A stretch of DNA of 64,000 nt from a virus. How positions within the stretch are numbered: position 1 is the first letter of the stretch; every line of letters starts with the position of its first letter. The notes below the pieces were generated by a model that saw only the letters and a program-made list of their open reading frames with translations, made no database searches and was not told the origin of the DNA. The stretch is taken from positions 62,001 to 126,000 of the IMG/VR virus record IMGVR_UViG_3300032116_014939; one strand, written 5' to 3'. The translations under genes and the position numbers were made by a program. Positions 46,523 to 55,510 of this stretch are shown piece by piece.

Positions 46523-49500
46523 TTACTTCTTCTGTATTTACGTATTTTATTAAAAATCTATCTAACGCACTTCCACCTCTCTTTAAACCAAAATAGAAGT
46601 GGTTTGGCGCACCTACTAAAAATTGAGGATTAAAGTTTTGTGTCGGTATCGTATCTGTCGGTATATTATTTGAATCAAAGTTTATTAAAGTCCCTCTATA
46701 ATTAGCCGCCAAGTTACCATCCACTTGGAAATATCGACTAGCGTTATTAAATCTATCTAATTTTTGGTACTTATATTGGAAAAATGAGTTATTAAACTCA
46801 CCTGTTGAGTCAGGATAATTTGTAACCCAATTGTTATTTTGTGAACCAAAAATTGTCCCATAGTCCATTGGTTGTCCGTTTTCATTATTCATCTTAATTA
46901 ATTTCCATAAATAAAATGGTACCTCTTGTGTCTTAACAGGAATTTCCGTAAAGTTGTATTGTGGAGGTGTATCAATTGTTGCCTGTGGATTCCATATAGT
47001 TCTTCTTGGTGAGATGTAATCCCTGTCTTGAGTATTTCCAGTCAATAACAAACCAAAGAATGGGAAATTATTTTCATCCCCCAAAATTACAGGTTGATAA
47101 ATAGACGTTAAAGGTTGAGCGTAGTTTGAAACACTAAATGGTGAAATTCCAAACTCAGAATTTACTGATATCATTTGAGCGTAATCGGCATCAACTAAAG
47201 CAGGTACTGTACTACTATTATTATTTTCCCATCGTCTGTTTTTAAAAAATCCTCTTACAGTTGGGTCATCAGTACCTTCATTAACACCCGGAGTTGTCGG
47301 TATTAAAAATTGTAAAAAGTTAGGATTTACTAAACGACTTAAAATAAACAAATTAAGAATTTCAGAAACATTGTTATAACTCGTAGATTTAATTTTAGAA
47401 ACAATGTAACCATCATAATCATCGTTATTAACTAATTCCTGAATAAAGTAAGCCTTTGGCCCTAAATCTAAAATTGTTGTAGGTGATTGTAAAAATTTAT
47501 AATTACCAAAATCAATAGTATTACCAAAAGTTGTATTATTTTTACCGATAAATCCTTCAGTCACCGACCAAGGAGAACTTCTATAATAAAAGTTATTACT
47601 TGTTTCATGGAAATATATTGTATCTCTACAAAAAATACTGTACGGTCTATTATCAGTTCCTGTAAAAACTCTTTTATTATTAAACGGATACGCATATAAT
47701 GTACCATTTATCCACTGATTAGAAAATGAATGTGAAAACACATTAAAACATACCGCATTATTAACTTTAACTCTTTGTGACCATTCAACAATTGACCTTA
47801 TATCGTCAGGAATAGTCGCAATTAATTTTGATACCAAATTATAACATCCTGTACCGTAATTAAAGAATTTTTTATTACTTGAAGTTGGATTCATTAATTC
47901 TTCACAATCAGGTTTTATTGTAGGTACACCATTAATTAACTCATAACATTTTAACATTACCGCCTTTTCACAATCAGCAAGTGAATCCGCAACTTCAGCG
48001 TAAGGTAAAAATTGATTAGTACTGTCATTAATTGAAAATGCCTGTTGTGTTACATTAGTTAATTCTGATTGTTCACCAGTATCATCATATTGGAAAATTG
48101 CAAATGTCGGGTTTTGATGCATAAAATAACTATTACCACCATTGATAGATTCAGATGTTGACGTTGGTAACCTGTCAGTTCTAACTACAATTTTATTTTT
48201 ATTAACAATATTAATGTTTGTAAATATTGAGTATCCATCAGTATTTGAATTGGCAAATGAGTTTGTACTATTGTATGATGGTGAAATAAAACCTTTATTA
48301 GATAAGTAAAACGCTCGACTACAAGGTTCGTTAGAACATGATTCACATGAATCATCATAAAGTCCACTAATTCCAAAATTTAAAAAGTAAAATGATTGAC
48401 CTTCAAAGGTTGAGTAAGGTGAATAATATGCAAATGTTGTATCGGGGAAATTCCATCTATTAAAAGTAATAACCGTTGTAGTAGGTTTTGGTAGTACACA
48501 GTTTCCTTGCCCACTACCAGGACAATCATGACTAACATCAAAATAACCACCCATAAAATTAATGTTCAAGTTATTCCTAACATAACCCGCCGAAAAATCT
48601 AGGTATAACGGATTATAATCATTTGTTGAGAATTGTGGAGGTATTTGACCCGCCGCAGCACTTTGACCAAATGTTGTTCTATCAAATGATGAATAATAAT
48701 TCATCATGTTAGTAGTATAAGGTGAAAATAAATTTTGAGTATATGAAAAAGCGTAACTATCATAAAACACAGTACCACCATATTGGTCAGCATCATTATT
48801 AGTACCCAATTGATTATGCCTCACACAATGATAAGTTGAATATAAATTTGGTTGTAATGGTACATTTAATTTATAATAACCCTCAATATAAAAATTAGGG
48901 TTATTGAAAGTTTGATTTATCGTAGGTAAAGAACCATTACCATTAACATATCCAGCCCCTCCATAAGGTTGGATTTGGAAAAATGGTTCCATATATATTC
49001 TTTGTTTAACTCTTGGTGAATGGACATCAACACCTCTCATTAAAATAACAATTTGATAATCATCAATATTTGTTATCAAATCACTTATACCCTCAATATT
49101 TTGAGGATTATCAAATCTCCTTACTCTTTGTCTATAACAACTAAATGTTTCATCCATAGTTGCCCATTCATAATGAGACATATTATAATTCCAAAAATCA
49201 GCAAATTTTGGAGCGTTATTATTTCCAAGTACGTCTGATGCAATTTGTTTATATTCTCCAATTGTCCAACCTGTTATTACTTGATAGTATTCAATATCTG
49301 ATGGAAATCCTGTCGTTTTAGGTAAACTATCAAATCCTGATATATTATATGTTGTCATCATCTGACCAGCCGTTTGAGGATTTGTCCATCTTATATTAAC
49401 ATGTGATAAATTACTAGTAGTACCAGTCGCATATATCTCTCTTTGTTCTGAAAAATAATTTGGGTCATTAGACATGTCCCTATCTTGGAATGAGACTATT

Positions 49501-52094
49501 TTACCAGTTTCTAATGGAGAAGCTGTCGGGTCAATCAACAATACCGTAAAATTATCCATATGGTATTTTGTTTGAGGATTGTTCAAATCAGGCTCAATTG
49601 ACACTATCATTCTTGTTGAGCCGTAAAACAGATTAAAATTACCAAAATCAGTTTCAATATCAATACCCGTAAAATATCTTCCCTTATTGTTCCAAGAATT
49701 TAAAACTTCAGAGAAAGGTATATTAGTTGAAAAATGGTTGTTTGAAATTTGTTTAATGTCAGTTTCATTATTATTAACCTCAACTTCAACCTCAATGTCT
49801 GAGGTCACAATTGGAAATCTATCATATAAAAAGTATTGATTTGGATTTACATTTCCTGCATAAATCCCTGAAACATAGTCAGATTCAATATTATCACTTT
49901 GATATATACTAAAATCTGTTGAGTCAATTAAAATACTTGTATTTAATAATGTAAATAAATTAGGTTGTCCAATCGCATCAAAATTGGCTCTTTGGTCATC
50001 TAATCGACAATTACATCTTTCACATCCATCTTCAGTATAAAGTAATAATGGTAATCCAAGATTTTTAAAAGGATTACCCGCAAATAAACTAGACACATCT
50101 ATAGGTGTTAAACATGGTCTTTCAGGTCTACCTAATCTTCGTCTTATCCAATTTAATCCAATACATATACCACGTACAACACTCTGTATTAATACGATAA
50201 TACCCGCCAAAATTGGGCCAACAACTAACCATAAAAATCCTAAAATGTGAGCAATAATCATTAAAATCATTGCAATATATCTAAAAATTTCAAAGAATAT
50301 GTTATATACTATATATGTAAAATTAACTCTAAAAAACGCATCATTAGTTGGGAATTTATTATATTCCCCAGTACATTTATCATCTAAAATATTTTTAATA
50401 CCTGTTGTATTCCAAGGTCTCCTTTCCGAAACATATCTATCCATCAACTGACTGACAGTATAAACTTTATTATACTGAAGTTCCATAAATGTGTCTTCAC
50501 AATTTATTGCCGCTGATATATTCGCATAGTCAGTCCAATCTAAACTAAATGCATATGATTGTTCAAGTAAAAATCTATCCTCATCAATTTTCAAAAAGTT
50601 AATAATAGCGTCCGAGCCATTGTCTATCCTATCATAAACAAAATATAAAGATGCAAAATCTTCTGGATATATATTTTGTGAAAGATATTGAGTACCGTTT
50701 GAATAGAATATTTGGAAGTTTTCGACGTTTAATGTATTAGTTAGTCTATACACCTTATTAGTTTCAAATTCATTTAAATATTCTGATAAGTAAACATATT
50801 CCCCATTTTCGTTAGGGGAATTTGATGGGATATTTACAGATACAGGTATTCCTATTTGTTGATTAAAATTACTATCTAAATAAGGGTCGTCTGAATTAGT
50901 CCATCCATATTCTTTAATATTTGGAACTAAGAAATAAGCTCTTTTAGTACTTTCAGAAAGTTCAGGCCCTTGTTCCCATTTTACCTTAAATCTATACTTA
51001 CCTTTTGTCGGTATACCAACTTCAGGATTTTGAGTTATTTGTTGATTACCCTCTTCATCGGTATACACATAGTCAAGATTCATTGGAACCTCTAATAGCC
51101 AAGTTCCATTCTCATCAATTACTTTACCTCCATTTTCTAACTCAACTGTTTCTAATATAGGTAACCCATCACTATCAGTTCTATAACTTTGTCTAATCGC
51201 CAATATTTGTCCTGGCCCTGAAGTTAAGTCACACAAGTCACCCATAGTTTTTGGGATTTTACATTTGTCGTAAACGTTGTTATAACCTAATTTAGTTTCA
51301 TCAACTGTAGAAACCAATGAACCCATAAAAACTGCAGTAGGTGAAATAGTAACTTGAGCTTCAGCAGTTAAGTCAAAGTCAGTTCTTGCAATATAATAAT
51401 CACAAGTTTCTTGTTCACCATAAAATGGTGCAACTTGTACTGTTTTTGATATTGTTACAATTTGTGGTAATTCACTATAATTTTCAGAAAACTTAAACTG
51501 TGCTCCGTTGACTTGTGATTCGGTTGCTCTACCAATTCTAATTAAATCCGCCGGTGTAAATGAAAACTCACCAATATCAGACAAGTCAACTTGCATGAAT
51601 AAAGTGTGTTGTCCGGGTGGTACACCTAAAATCATAAAGTCACCTGAACCATTTGTGGTAACAACAAACTTAAAATACTTGTCGTAAACCTGAATTACTG
51701 ACTTATTAGTTAAAGCATCATTTCTATCAGGAAAAGTCCCAACAGGAATGTGTCCTGTGTAAGAGGGTGTGTAAGGTAATAAATTGTATTTGTAACCATC
51801 TTCATTAACGTCATTAATTGTTCTGTATGGGTATAATGTACTAATTACAGTATCATTGATGTCTGCCTCATCTAAAGCAATAAAAATAGATATTTTAGCG
51901 TTAGGTAGACCAAATCCGTTATTACAGAAAACTCTACCAACAACTACTCCGTAGTCCGCACAAGCTCTAATGTAAGTGTCGTTTGGATTAATTGATAATG
52001 ATAATAATTCAAGTGTATCAAAATTTTGTTCAAGTTTTACCTGAATTACTTTATCAATCCCTAACTCTGTTCTAATTCTATAAGATGAAGACAT
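46515..52094 (-). CDS. Giant baseplate protein with a hydrophobic membrane-like segment (1859 aa)
   Basis: N-terminal residues ~1-175 include MSSSYRIRTELGIDKVIQVK and a carboxypeptidase-regulatory-like beta domain (VVGRVFCNNGFGLPNAKISI; GDFMILGVPPGQHTLFMQVD). Residues ~588-643 are strongly hydrophobic (IFRYIAMILMIIAHILGFLW, then VVGPILAGIIVLIQ), enough for two membrane helices, followed by the basic RRRLGRPERP. A Cys cluster (CERCNCRLDD) follows at ~685. The remaining 1150 residues are unrecognised and rich in Asn, Tyr and aromatic residues. The position directly after gp25-like and gp6-like genes corresponds to gp7 in T4, but the protein is far larger. The hydrophobic segment is unusual for a baseplate wedge. 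Confidence 0.65.
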   Translation of the reverse strand: MSSSYRIRTELGIDKVIQVKLEQNFDTLELLSLSINPNDTYIRACADYGVVVGRVFCNNGFGLPNAKISIFIALDEADINDTVISTLYPYRTINDVNEDGYKYNLLPYTPSYTGHIPVGTFPDRNDALTNKSVIQVYDKYFKFVVTTNGSGDFMILGVPPGQHTLFMQVDLSDIGEFSFTPADLIRIGRATESQVNGAQFKFSENYSELPQIVTISKTVQVAPFYGEQETCDYYIARTDFDLTAEAQVTISPTAVFMGSLVSTVDETKLGYNNVYDKCKIPKTMGDLCDLTSGPGQILAIRQSYRTDSDGLPILETVELENGGKVIDENGTWLLEVPMNLDYVYTDEEGNQQITQNPEVGIPTKGKYRFKVKWEQGPELSESTKRAYFLVPNIKEYGWTNSDDPYLDSNFNQQIGIPVSVNIPSNSPNENGEYVYLSEYLNEFETNKVYRLTNTLNVENFQIFYSNGTQYLSQNIYPEDFASLYFVYDRIDNGSDAIINFLKIDEDRFLLEQSYAFSLDWTDYANISAAINCEDTFMELQYNKVYTVSQLMDRYVSERRPWNTTGIKNILDDKCTGEYNKFPTNDAFFRVNFTYIVYNIFFEIFRYIAMILMIIAHILGFLWLVVGPILAGIIVLIQSVVRGICIGLNWIRRRLGRPERPCLTPIDVSSLFAGNPFKNLGLPLLLYTEDGCERCNCRLDDQRANFDAIGQPNLFTLLNTSILIDSTDFSIYQSDNIESDYVSGIYAGNVNPNQYFLYDRFPIVTSDIEVEVEVNNNETDIKQISNNHFSTNIPFSEVLNSWNNKGRYFTGIDIETDFGNFNLFYGSTRMIVSIEPDLNNPQTKYHMDNFTVLLIDPTASPLETGKIVSFQDRDMSNDPNYFSEQREIYATGTTSNLSHVNIRWTNPQTAGQMMTTYNISGFDSLPKTTGFPSDIEYYQVITGWTIGEYKQIASDVLGNNNAPKFADFWNYNMSHYEWATMDETFSCYRQRVRRFDNPQNIEGISDLITNIDDYQIVILMRGVDVHSPRVKQRIYMEPFFQIQPYGGAGYVNGNGSLPTINQTFNNPNFYIEGYYKLNVPLQPNLYSTYHCVRHNQLGTNNDADQYGGTVFYDSYAFSYTQNLFSPYTTNMMNYYSSFDRTTFGQSAAAGQIPPQFSTNDYNPLYLDFSAGYVRNNLNINFMGGYFDVSHDCPGSGQGNCVLPKPTTTVITFNRWNFPDTTFAYYSPYSTFEGQSFYFLNFGISGLYDDSCESCSNEPCSRAFYLSNKGFISPSYNSTNSFANSNTDGYSIFTNINIVNKNKIVVRTDRLPTSTSESINGGNSYFMHQNPTFAIFQYDDTGEQSELTNVTQQAFSINDSTNQFLPYAEVADSLADCEKAVMLKCYELINGVPTIKPDCEELMNPTSSNKKFFNYGTGCYNLVSKLIATIPDDIRSIVEWSQRVKVNNAVCFNVFSHSFSNQWINGTLYAYPFNNKRVFTGTDNRPYSIFCRDTIYFHETSNNFYYRSSPWSVTEGFIGKNNTTFGNTIDFGNYKFLQSPTTILDLGPKAYFIQELVNNDDYDGYIVSKIKSTSYNNVSEILNLFILSRLVNPNFLQFLIPTTPGVNEGTDDPTVRGFFKNRRWENNNSSTVPALVDADYAQMISVNSEFGISPFSVSNYAQPLTSIYQPVILGDENNFPFFGLLLTGNTQDRDYISPRRTIWNPQATIDTPPQYNFTEIPVKTQEVPFYLWKLIKMNNENGQPMDYGTIFGSQNNNWVTNYPDSTGEFNNSFFQYKYQKLDRFNNASRYFQVDGNLAANYRGTLINFDSNNIPTDTIPTQNFNPQFLVGAPNHFYFGLKRGGSALDRFLIKYVNTEEVIE

Positions 52095-52106
52095 GTGTGT
52101 TTTTTA

Positions 52107-52113
52107 ATAAATA
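52107..52113 (-). promoter_or_regulatory. TATTTAT motif, candidate late promoter element
   Basis: The coding strand reads AAACTATTTATTAAAAAAC, 12 bases before the ATG at 52094. It sits between the hexamers GTGTGT and ACACAC, which could pair. Confidence 0.4.
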
Positions 52114-52145
52114 GTTTACACACGATTTTCAAAAAATAAATGATG

Positions 52146-54017
52146 TTAACTGAAATTAACTGTTGTTAGATTTTTAATCGACACTTTAATGTCTTTATCA
52201 GGGAATCTAACATTAAAAATCTGATTTGGTTCAGCGTAAATAGTATCCTCTATAACCTTAATTTCTTTTGTTGTTGTATTAGAATATGATTGAGAAACTT
52301 GTGATGATGAATATAATCCACCAACTCGGTTATAAACATTTATAGATGCAACAGTAATAACACCTTCCTCACTTTGTATTAATGCTCTCAATTGTGATAT
52401 ATAAAGATTTTCACCCATACCTCGATTACTTGGACTCATATAGGTATTAATCTTTGATATAATATTTGAAATTACAACGCCCTGATTTTGTGAACTATTA
52501 AGAACAATAAAAATATCAAATGCTAAATCAATAACTTGAGCCGGAAGAACCTGAATATAATCATTCATCATTCTGTAATTTGACAAATAGGTAGCAATGT
52601 TAGTTTTTAATGTATTAGAAATTGTTTCAGTCAATGCTCCATTTGAATCATAGGATAAAATCTGAACATTTATTTTATTATCGACTTCAGTAATCGCAAC
52701 TTTTGCAGGTGCTCCAAATCTTGAAGGCATTTTTCTAATTATAGCCTCGTAGTCATTAATCGTTACTGCTCTGTTTTGTGCCGCAAAGTTAAATGTGATT
52801 AAATTTCTAATTTCTTCAATACTTGGATAATTTGCCCCTCCAATCGCAGGTAATACATTATTACAAGATAAAGAATTAATTACCGCAGTAACTTTATTTT
52901 GGTCACTACCATATACATTAAAGTTTACAGTTCCAAGTTGAGTAATTGAGCCTGGCCCAAGATTACTCACCAATCCACCTCCAACACGATACTGAACAAA
53001 TAATGTGGAATTACCTTTAAGAGTTGAACCTAAAGAATAGTTATTTTGATATTTTGAAATATCTAAAGGAGTTCCATTAGTGGTAAATTGTCTTAGTAAT
53101 TCATCTGAAGATGTGTTTCCTCCACCAAAAGTTAATTTTAAAAATCCTTGTGGAGTATATTCAGTAATAAACTTTTGATTTGTTTTATAATAACGACCAA
53201 CTTTAACACCTGTTTCATCCTGTGGTTTTGTTGGGTCTTCAATAAAAATACTATCTTGAGCTAAAGCTTCAACTTCAAACCATTTGTTAGTTAAGTTTGT
53301 AGTATCCATAAACTCTTGAGCTGAAGGAATATTGTTGTAATTCGTACCATCTTTTAGAATAACACCTGTTACACCTAATACATTTTTTTCAGGTAAGAAA
53401 AATTCAAAAAATGGTCTTGTTTCAGGAGTATTAATAACTCTTTTGAATACTTTTGTAATACCATTAATAACAACTTCTCTTTTTGTAATTGTATAGTTAA
53501 TTAATATATTGTTAGCATCAAAGTTAGGAATTACAGTTCTATTAACAATCCCTTCACTATTAAAGTCATTACCAAAATCAACATCGTATAAAGTTTCAAA
53601 AGTTTGTCCAGCACCAATCACCTGACTACCTTTAGCTAAAATTCCAAAATAAGCAGAGTCTGGTGGTTGTAATGTACCTGTGCTAGATTGTACTGCCGGA
53701 GCGTCACCAAATGGTGGAACTTGTACTGAGAAATCAACCAATGAAATTGAAGGTCTCATTCCAGGAATTTTTAAACCATAGGTTCGAGCAATATTATAAA
53801 GTGAACTTGGTTGTTGTGCAAATTGTAAAACAGTTTCTTGTAAACTTCTATCAATGTGATAATTTAAGTTATCGGTAACCGCAGCATTTAAATCAAGTAA
53901 AACAGAAAAAACAGATGCATCATTTACGTTTTGAATTAAATCAGGATAATAAGTTCTAACATAGTTTATTAACTCTAATCTAATTGCCTGAAAATCTCTT
54001 GTAGTATATGATATCAT
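52146..54017 (-). CDS. Baseplate wedge protein, gp6/J-like
   Basis: 623 aa. The N-terminus (MISYTTRDFQAIRLELINYV, DLIQNVNDASVFSVLLDLNA, NYHIDRSLQETVLQFAQQPS) is the classic opening of T4 gp6 and the P2 gpJ superfamily. Further family features are IRNLITFNFAAQNRAVTIND and YEAIIRKMPSRFGAPAKV at ~410-445, preceding the C-terminal dimerisation region. In T4, gp6 forms the inner ring of the baseplate wedge and changes shape on contraction. The length is close to T4 gp6 (about 660). It starts 4 bases after the gp25-like gene, the typical pairing. Confidence in the family is high. Confidence 0.88.
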   Translation of the reverse strand: MISYTTRDFQAIRLELINYVRTYYPDLIQNVNDASVFSVLLDLNAAVTDNLNYHIDRSLQETVLQFAQQPSSLYNIARTYGLKIPGMRPSISLVDFSVQVPPFGDAPAVQSSTGTLQPPDSAYFGILAKGSQVIGAGQTFETLYDVDFGNDFNSEGIVNRTVIPNFDANNILINYTITKREVVINGITKVFKRVINTPETRPFFEFFLPEKNVLGVTGVILKDGTNYNNIPSAQEFMDTTNLTNKWFEVEALAQDSIFIEDPTKPQDETGVKVGRYYKTNQKFITEYTPQGFLKLTFGGGNTSSDELLRQFTTNGTPLDISKYQNNYSLGSTLKGNSTLFVQYRVGGGLVSNLGPGSITQLGTVNFNVYGSDQNKVTAVINSLSCNNVLPAIGGANYPSIEEIRNLITFNFAAQNRAVTINDYEAIIRKMPSRFGAPAKVAITEVDNKINVQILSYDSNGALTETISNTLKTNIATYLSNYRMMNDYIQVLPAQVIDLAFDIFIVLNSSQNQGVVISNIISKINTYMSPSNRGMGENLYISQLRALIQSEEGVITVASINVYNRVGGLYSSSQVSQSYSNTTTKEIKVIEDTIYAEPNQIFNVRFPDKDIKVSIKNLTTVNFS

Positions 54018-54021
54018 AGTT

Positions 54022-54474
54022 TTATATATTAATAATTACAAACCCCGGTGTATTAAATACATTATTTGTAATATTATAATTTATTCTTACTTTAGCAGTG
54101 TACTCAACTTCAGGAGTGTTAGTAAAATTAAATTCAGTCGCCGACTCATTATTAATTTGTAAAGTATCTTGAGTAGCGACCGCAGGTTCAATTTTAACTG
54201 AAGTAATAGTTAATCCTGGTATGTAAGTCTCAACCGCTTCTTTTATTTCTGTTTCTATTTGGTCAAAAGTAGGACTATCAAGTGGTTCAAAAATAAACTC
54301 ATATAATCTTGTCCCAAAGTTTGGCATAAAGTATCTACTACCCTTTCTTGTAAGTAATAAATGTATTAAACTACTTCTAATTTCTTCTTCACTTGTGTCC
54401 GATAAATCCAAAAATTTACCATTTAATGAATCTTTAAAAGGAAAAGTAATACCGTATGTTACACCATTTGCCAT
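54022..54474 (-). CDS. Baseplate wedge protein, gp25-like
   Basis: 150 aa. GITFPFKDSLNGKFLDLS, then IRSSLIHLLLTRKGSRYFMP and NFGTRLYEFIFEPLDSPTFD, are the hallmark motifs of the gp25/W-like baseplate family. The conserved GxRxxxPxFG pattern is present as GSRYFMPNFG. In contractile tails gp25 lies at the inner wedge, next to the first sheath ring, and forms the core wedge bundle with gp6 and gp7. The C-terminal ~60 residues are beta-rich. The TATTTAT motif at 54480-54486 is 5 bases upstream, so this is probably the first gene of the main baseplate transcript. Confidence 0.9.
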   Translation of the reverse strand: MANGVTYGITFPFKDSLNGKFLDLSDTSEEEIRSSLIHLLLTRKGSRYFMPNFGTRLYEFIFEPLDSPTFDQIETEIKEAVETYIPGLTITSVKIEPAVATQDTLQINNESATEFNFTNTPEVEYTAKVRINYNITNNVFNTPGFVIINI

Positions 54475-54479
54475 ATCAA

Positions 54480-54486
54480 ATAAATA
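54480..54486 (-). promoter_or_regulatory. TATTTAT motif, candidate late promoter element
   Basis: The coding strand reads CAGTATTTATTTGAT before the ATG at 54474, a gap of 5 bases. It would start the baseplate transcript. Confidence 0.4.
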
Positions 54487-54500
54487 CTGAAAAATTAAAT

Positions 54501-54743
54501 TTATATCAAAACAATAATTTTACCCTCAATAGTTTTTGGAGTTTCATTATCATATTCAAATTCTACAAATTCTTGTTTAAGTAGATATTCGTTTATAAAA
54601 TCATTAATAGGGTAATAACTTATACAATCAATTATTGGTTTCCCTTTGGGGGAGTACCTATAATAACCAATTTCATAATCCCATATCGTCAATAAATTTT
54701 TTGTGGGATTTTTTGTAAGAAGATTTGCTTTCGTCATAAACAT
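54501..54743 (-). CDS. Small ORF overlapping the flavoprotein gene
   Basis: The reading frame between the flavodoxin-like and gp25-like genes encodes ...WDYEIGYYRYSPKGKPIIDC... and ends IEGKIIVLI. The 3' 170 bases lie outside any other gene and remain open, which argues for real coding. The start is uncertain. ATG at 54743 (80 aa) or 54803 would overlap the upstream gene by 71-131 bases, whereas a TTG at 54689 (62 aa) gives a 17-base overlap. No family is recognised and no hydrophobic or signal sequence is seen. Confidence 0.4.
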   Translation of the reverse strand: MFMTKANLLTKNPTKNLLTIWDYEIGYYRYSPKGKPIIDCISYYPINDFINEYLLKQEFVEFEYDNETPKTIEGKIIVLI

Positions 54744-55440
54744 CAGTAGTGTACTGCCAATTCCAATATAGTTTCTTATTAGGTTCAAATCCATAGAACT
54801 CATGTACTTTCATTTGAGTTTTAGTTACATCCTCACCATTCCAGTTCTGACCAACACAGATAAACCCTGTCTCAATACCTTCAACAATATTTTTCTCACC
54901 TAAAGTAGCATGTCTATTCTCAATCCAAGTTAATCTTTCAATTAAATTTTGGTAGAACATATTTGCCTGTCCCCATCTTACAGAACTAAAAAATACTACA
55001 GCGTCTGCTTCAAAAAGTTCTTTAGAAATTTTCCAAAGTTCATCTGTCTTATTATTTAAACTAGCCCAACATCTATGATATCCTGAAGGATTTTTTTTAT
55101 CATCTTTAAGTAAAGATTTTAAAATACCACAACTATTACCTTCTTCCCTTGACACATTCCCTTCACAAGGAAATATTTTTAATTCAGAAACATCAATAAA
55201 AACTGACTTATCACCAAGTTCTTCATTTAAGTACATTGCTAAGATTTTAGATTTAGGAACATCTATATTTTTCTCATCCCAATTATATCTATTTGAACAA
55301 CTTAATAATAAAACTTTCTTTTTCTTTTTTAGAATGTCTAAAGTTTGTTTTAACTTTTTTTCACCCCCCTCTTGAACCATGTTCTCTGAGAGCATCATTT
55401 TTCTTATTTTTTGAATTTCTTCTTGTATGATATTAGACAT
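54673..55440 (-). CDS. Flavodoxin-fold NAD(P)H/FMN oxidoreductase-like protein
   Basis: 255 aa from the ATG at 55440 (MSNIIQEEIQKIRKMMLSEN). A 5' extension to 55494 would translate through the terminator and is rejected. After a ~40-residue helical leader, KKVLLLSCSNRYNWDEKN and DKSVFIDVSELKIFPCEGN give the first strands of a flavodoxin-like fold. ADAVVFFSSVRWGQANMFYQ at ~150-170 is the family's phosphate/flavin-contact loop followed by NLIERLTW. Such proteins bind FMN and transfer electrons from NAD(P)H. Six or so Cys residues are unusual. It is transcribed just after the ribonucleotide reductase genes but separated by a terminator, so a link to NrdAB reduction is only a possibility. Confidence 0.65.
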   Translation of the reverse strand: MSNIIQEEIQKIRKMMLSENMVQEGGEKKLKQTLDILKKKKKVLLLSCSNRYNWDEKNIDVPKSKILAMYLNEELGDKSVFIDVSELKIFPCEGNVSREEGNSCGILKSLLKDDKKNPSGYHRCWASLNNKTDELWKISKELFEADAVVFFSSVRWGQANMFYQNLIERLTWIENRHATLGEKNIVEGIETGFICVGQNWNGEDVTKTQMKVHEFYGFEPNKKLYWNWQYTTDVYDESKSSYKKSHKKFIDDMGL

Positions 55441-55444
55441 AATA

Positions 55445-55451
55445 ATAAATA
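55445..55451 (-). promoter_or_regulatory. TATTTAT motif, candidate late promoter element
   Basis: The coding strand reads GAGGTATTTATTATT immediately before the ATG at 55440, a gap of only 4 bases. It lies 11 bases downstream of the nrdA terminator, where a new promoter is expected. If used, the message would be nearly leaderless. Confidence 0.5.
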
Positions 55452-55461
55452 CCTCTTTAAA

Positions 55462-55487
55462 TAAAAAATCCCGACCTAGCTCGGGAT
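55462..55487 (-). terminator. Intrinsic terminator after nrdA
   Basis: A 7-bp GC-rich stem, ATCCCGA/TCGGGAT (55468-55474 with 55481-55487), with a 6-base loop is followed on the minus strand by TTTTTT. It lies 24 bases past the nrdA stop and separates replication genes from structural genes. Confidence 0.85.
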
Positions 55488-55510
55488 AACACATCGGATA
55501 TTGTTAATTA

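Noticed and set aside
46515-52094. Direct assignment as T4 gp7
   Set aside because: Only gene order supports it. The protein is much longer and I see no diagnostic motif.
55441-55494. N-terminal extension of the flavodoxin-like protein
   Set aside because: It would translate the nrdA terminator; the ATG at 55440 follows it directly and starts a plausible helix.
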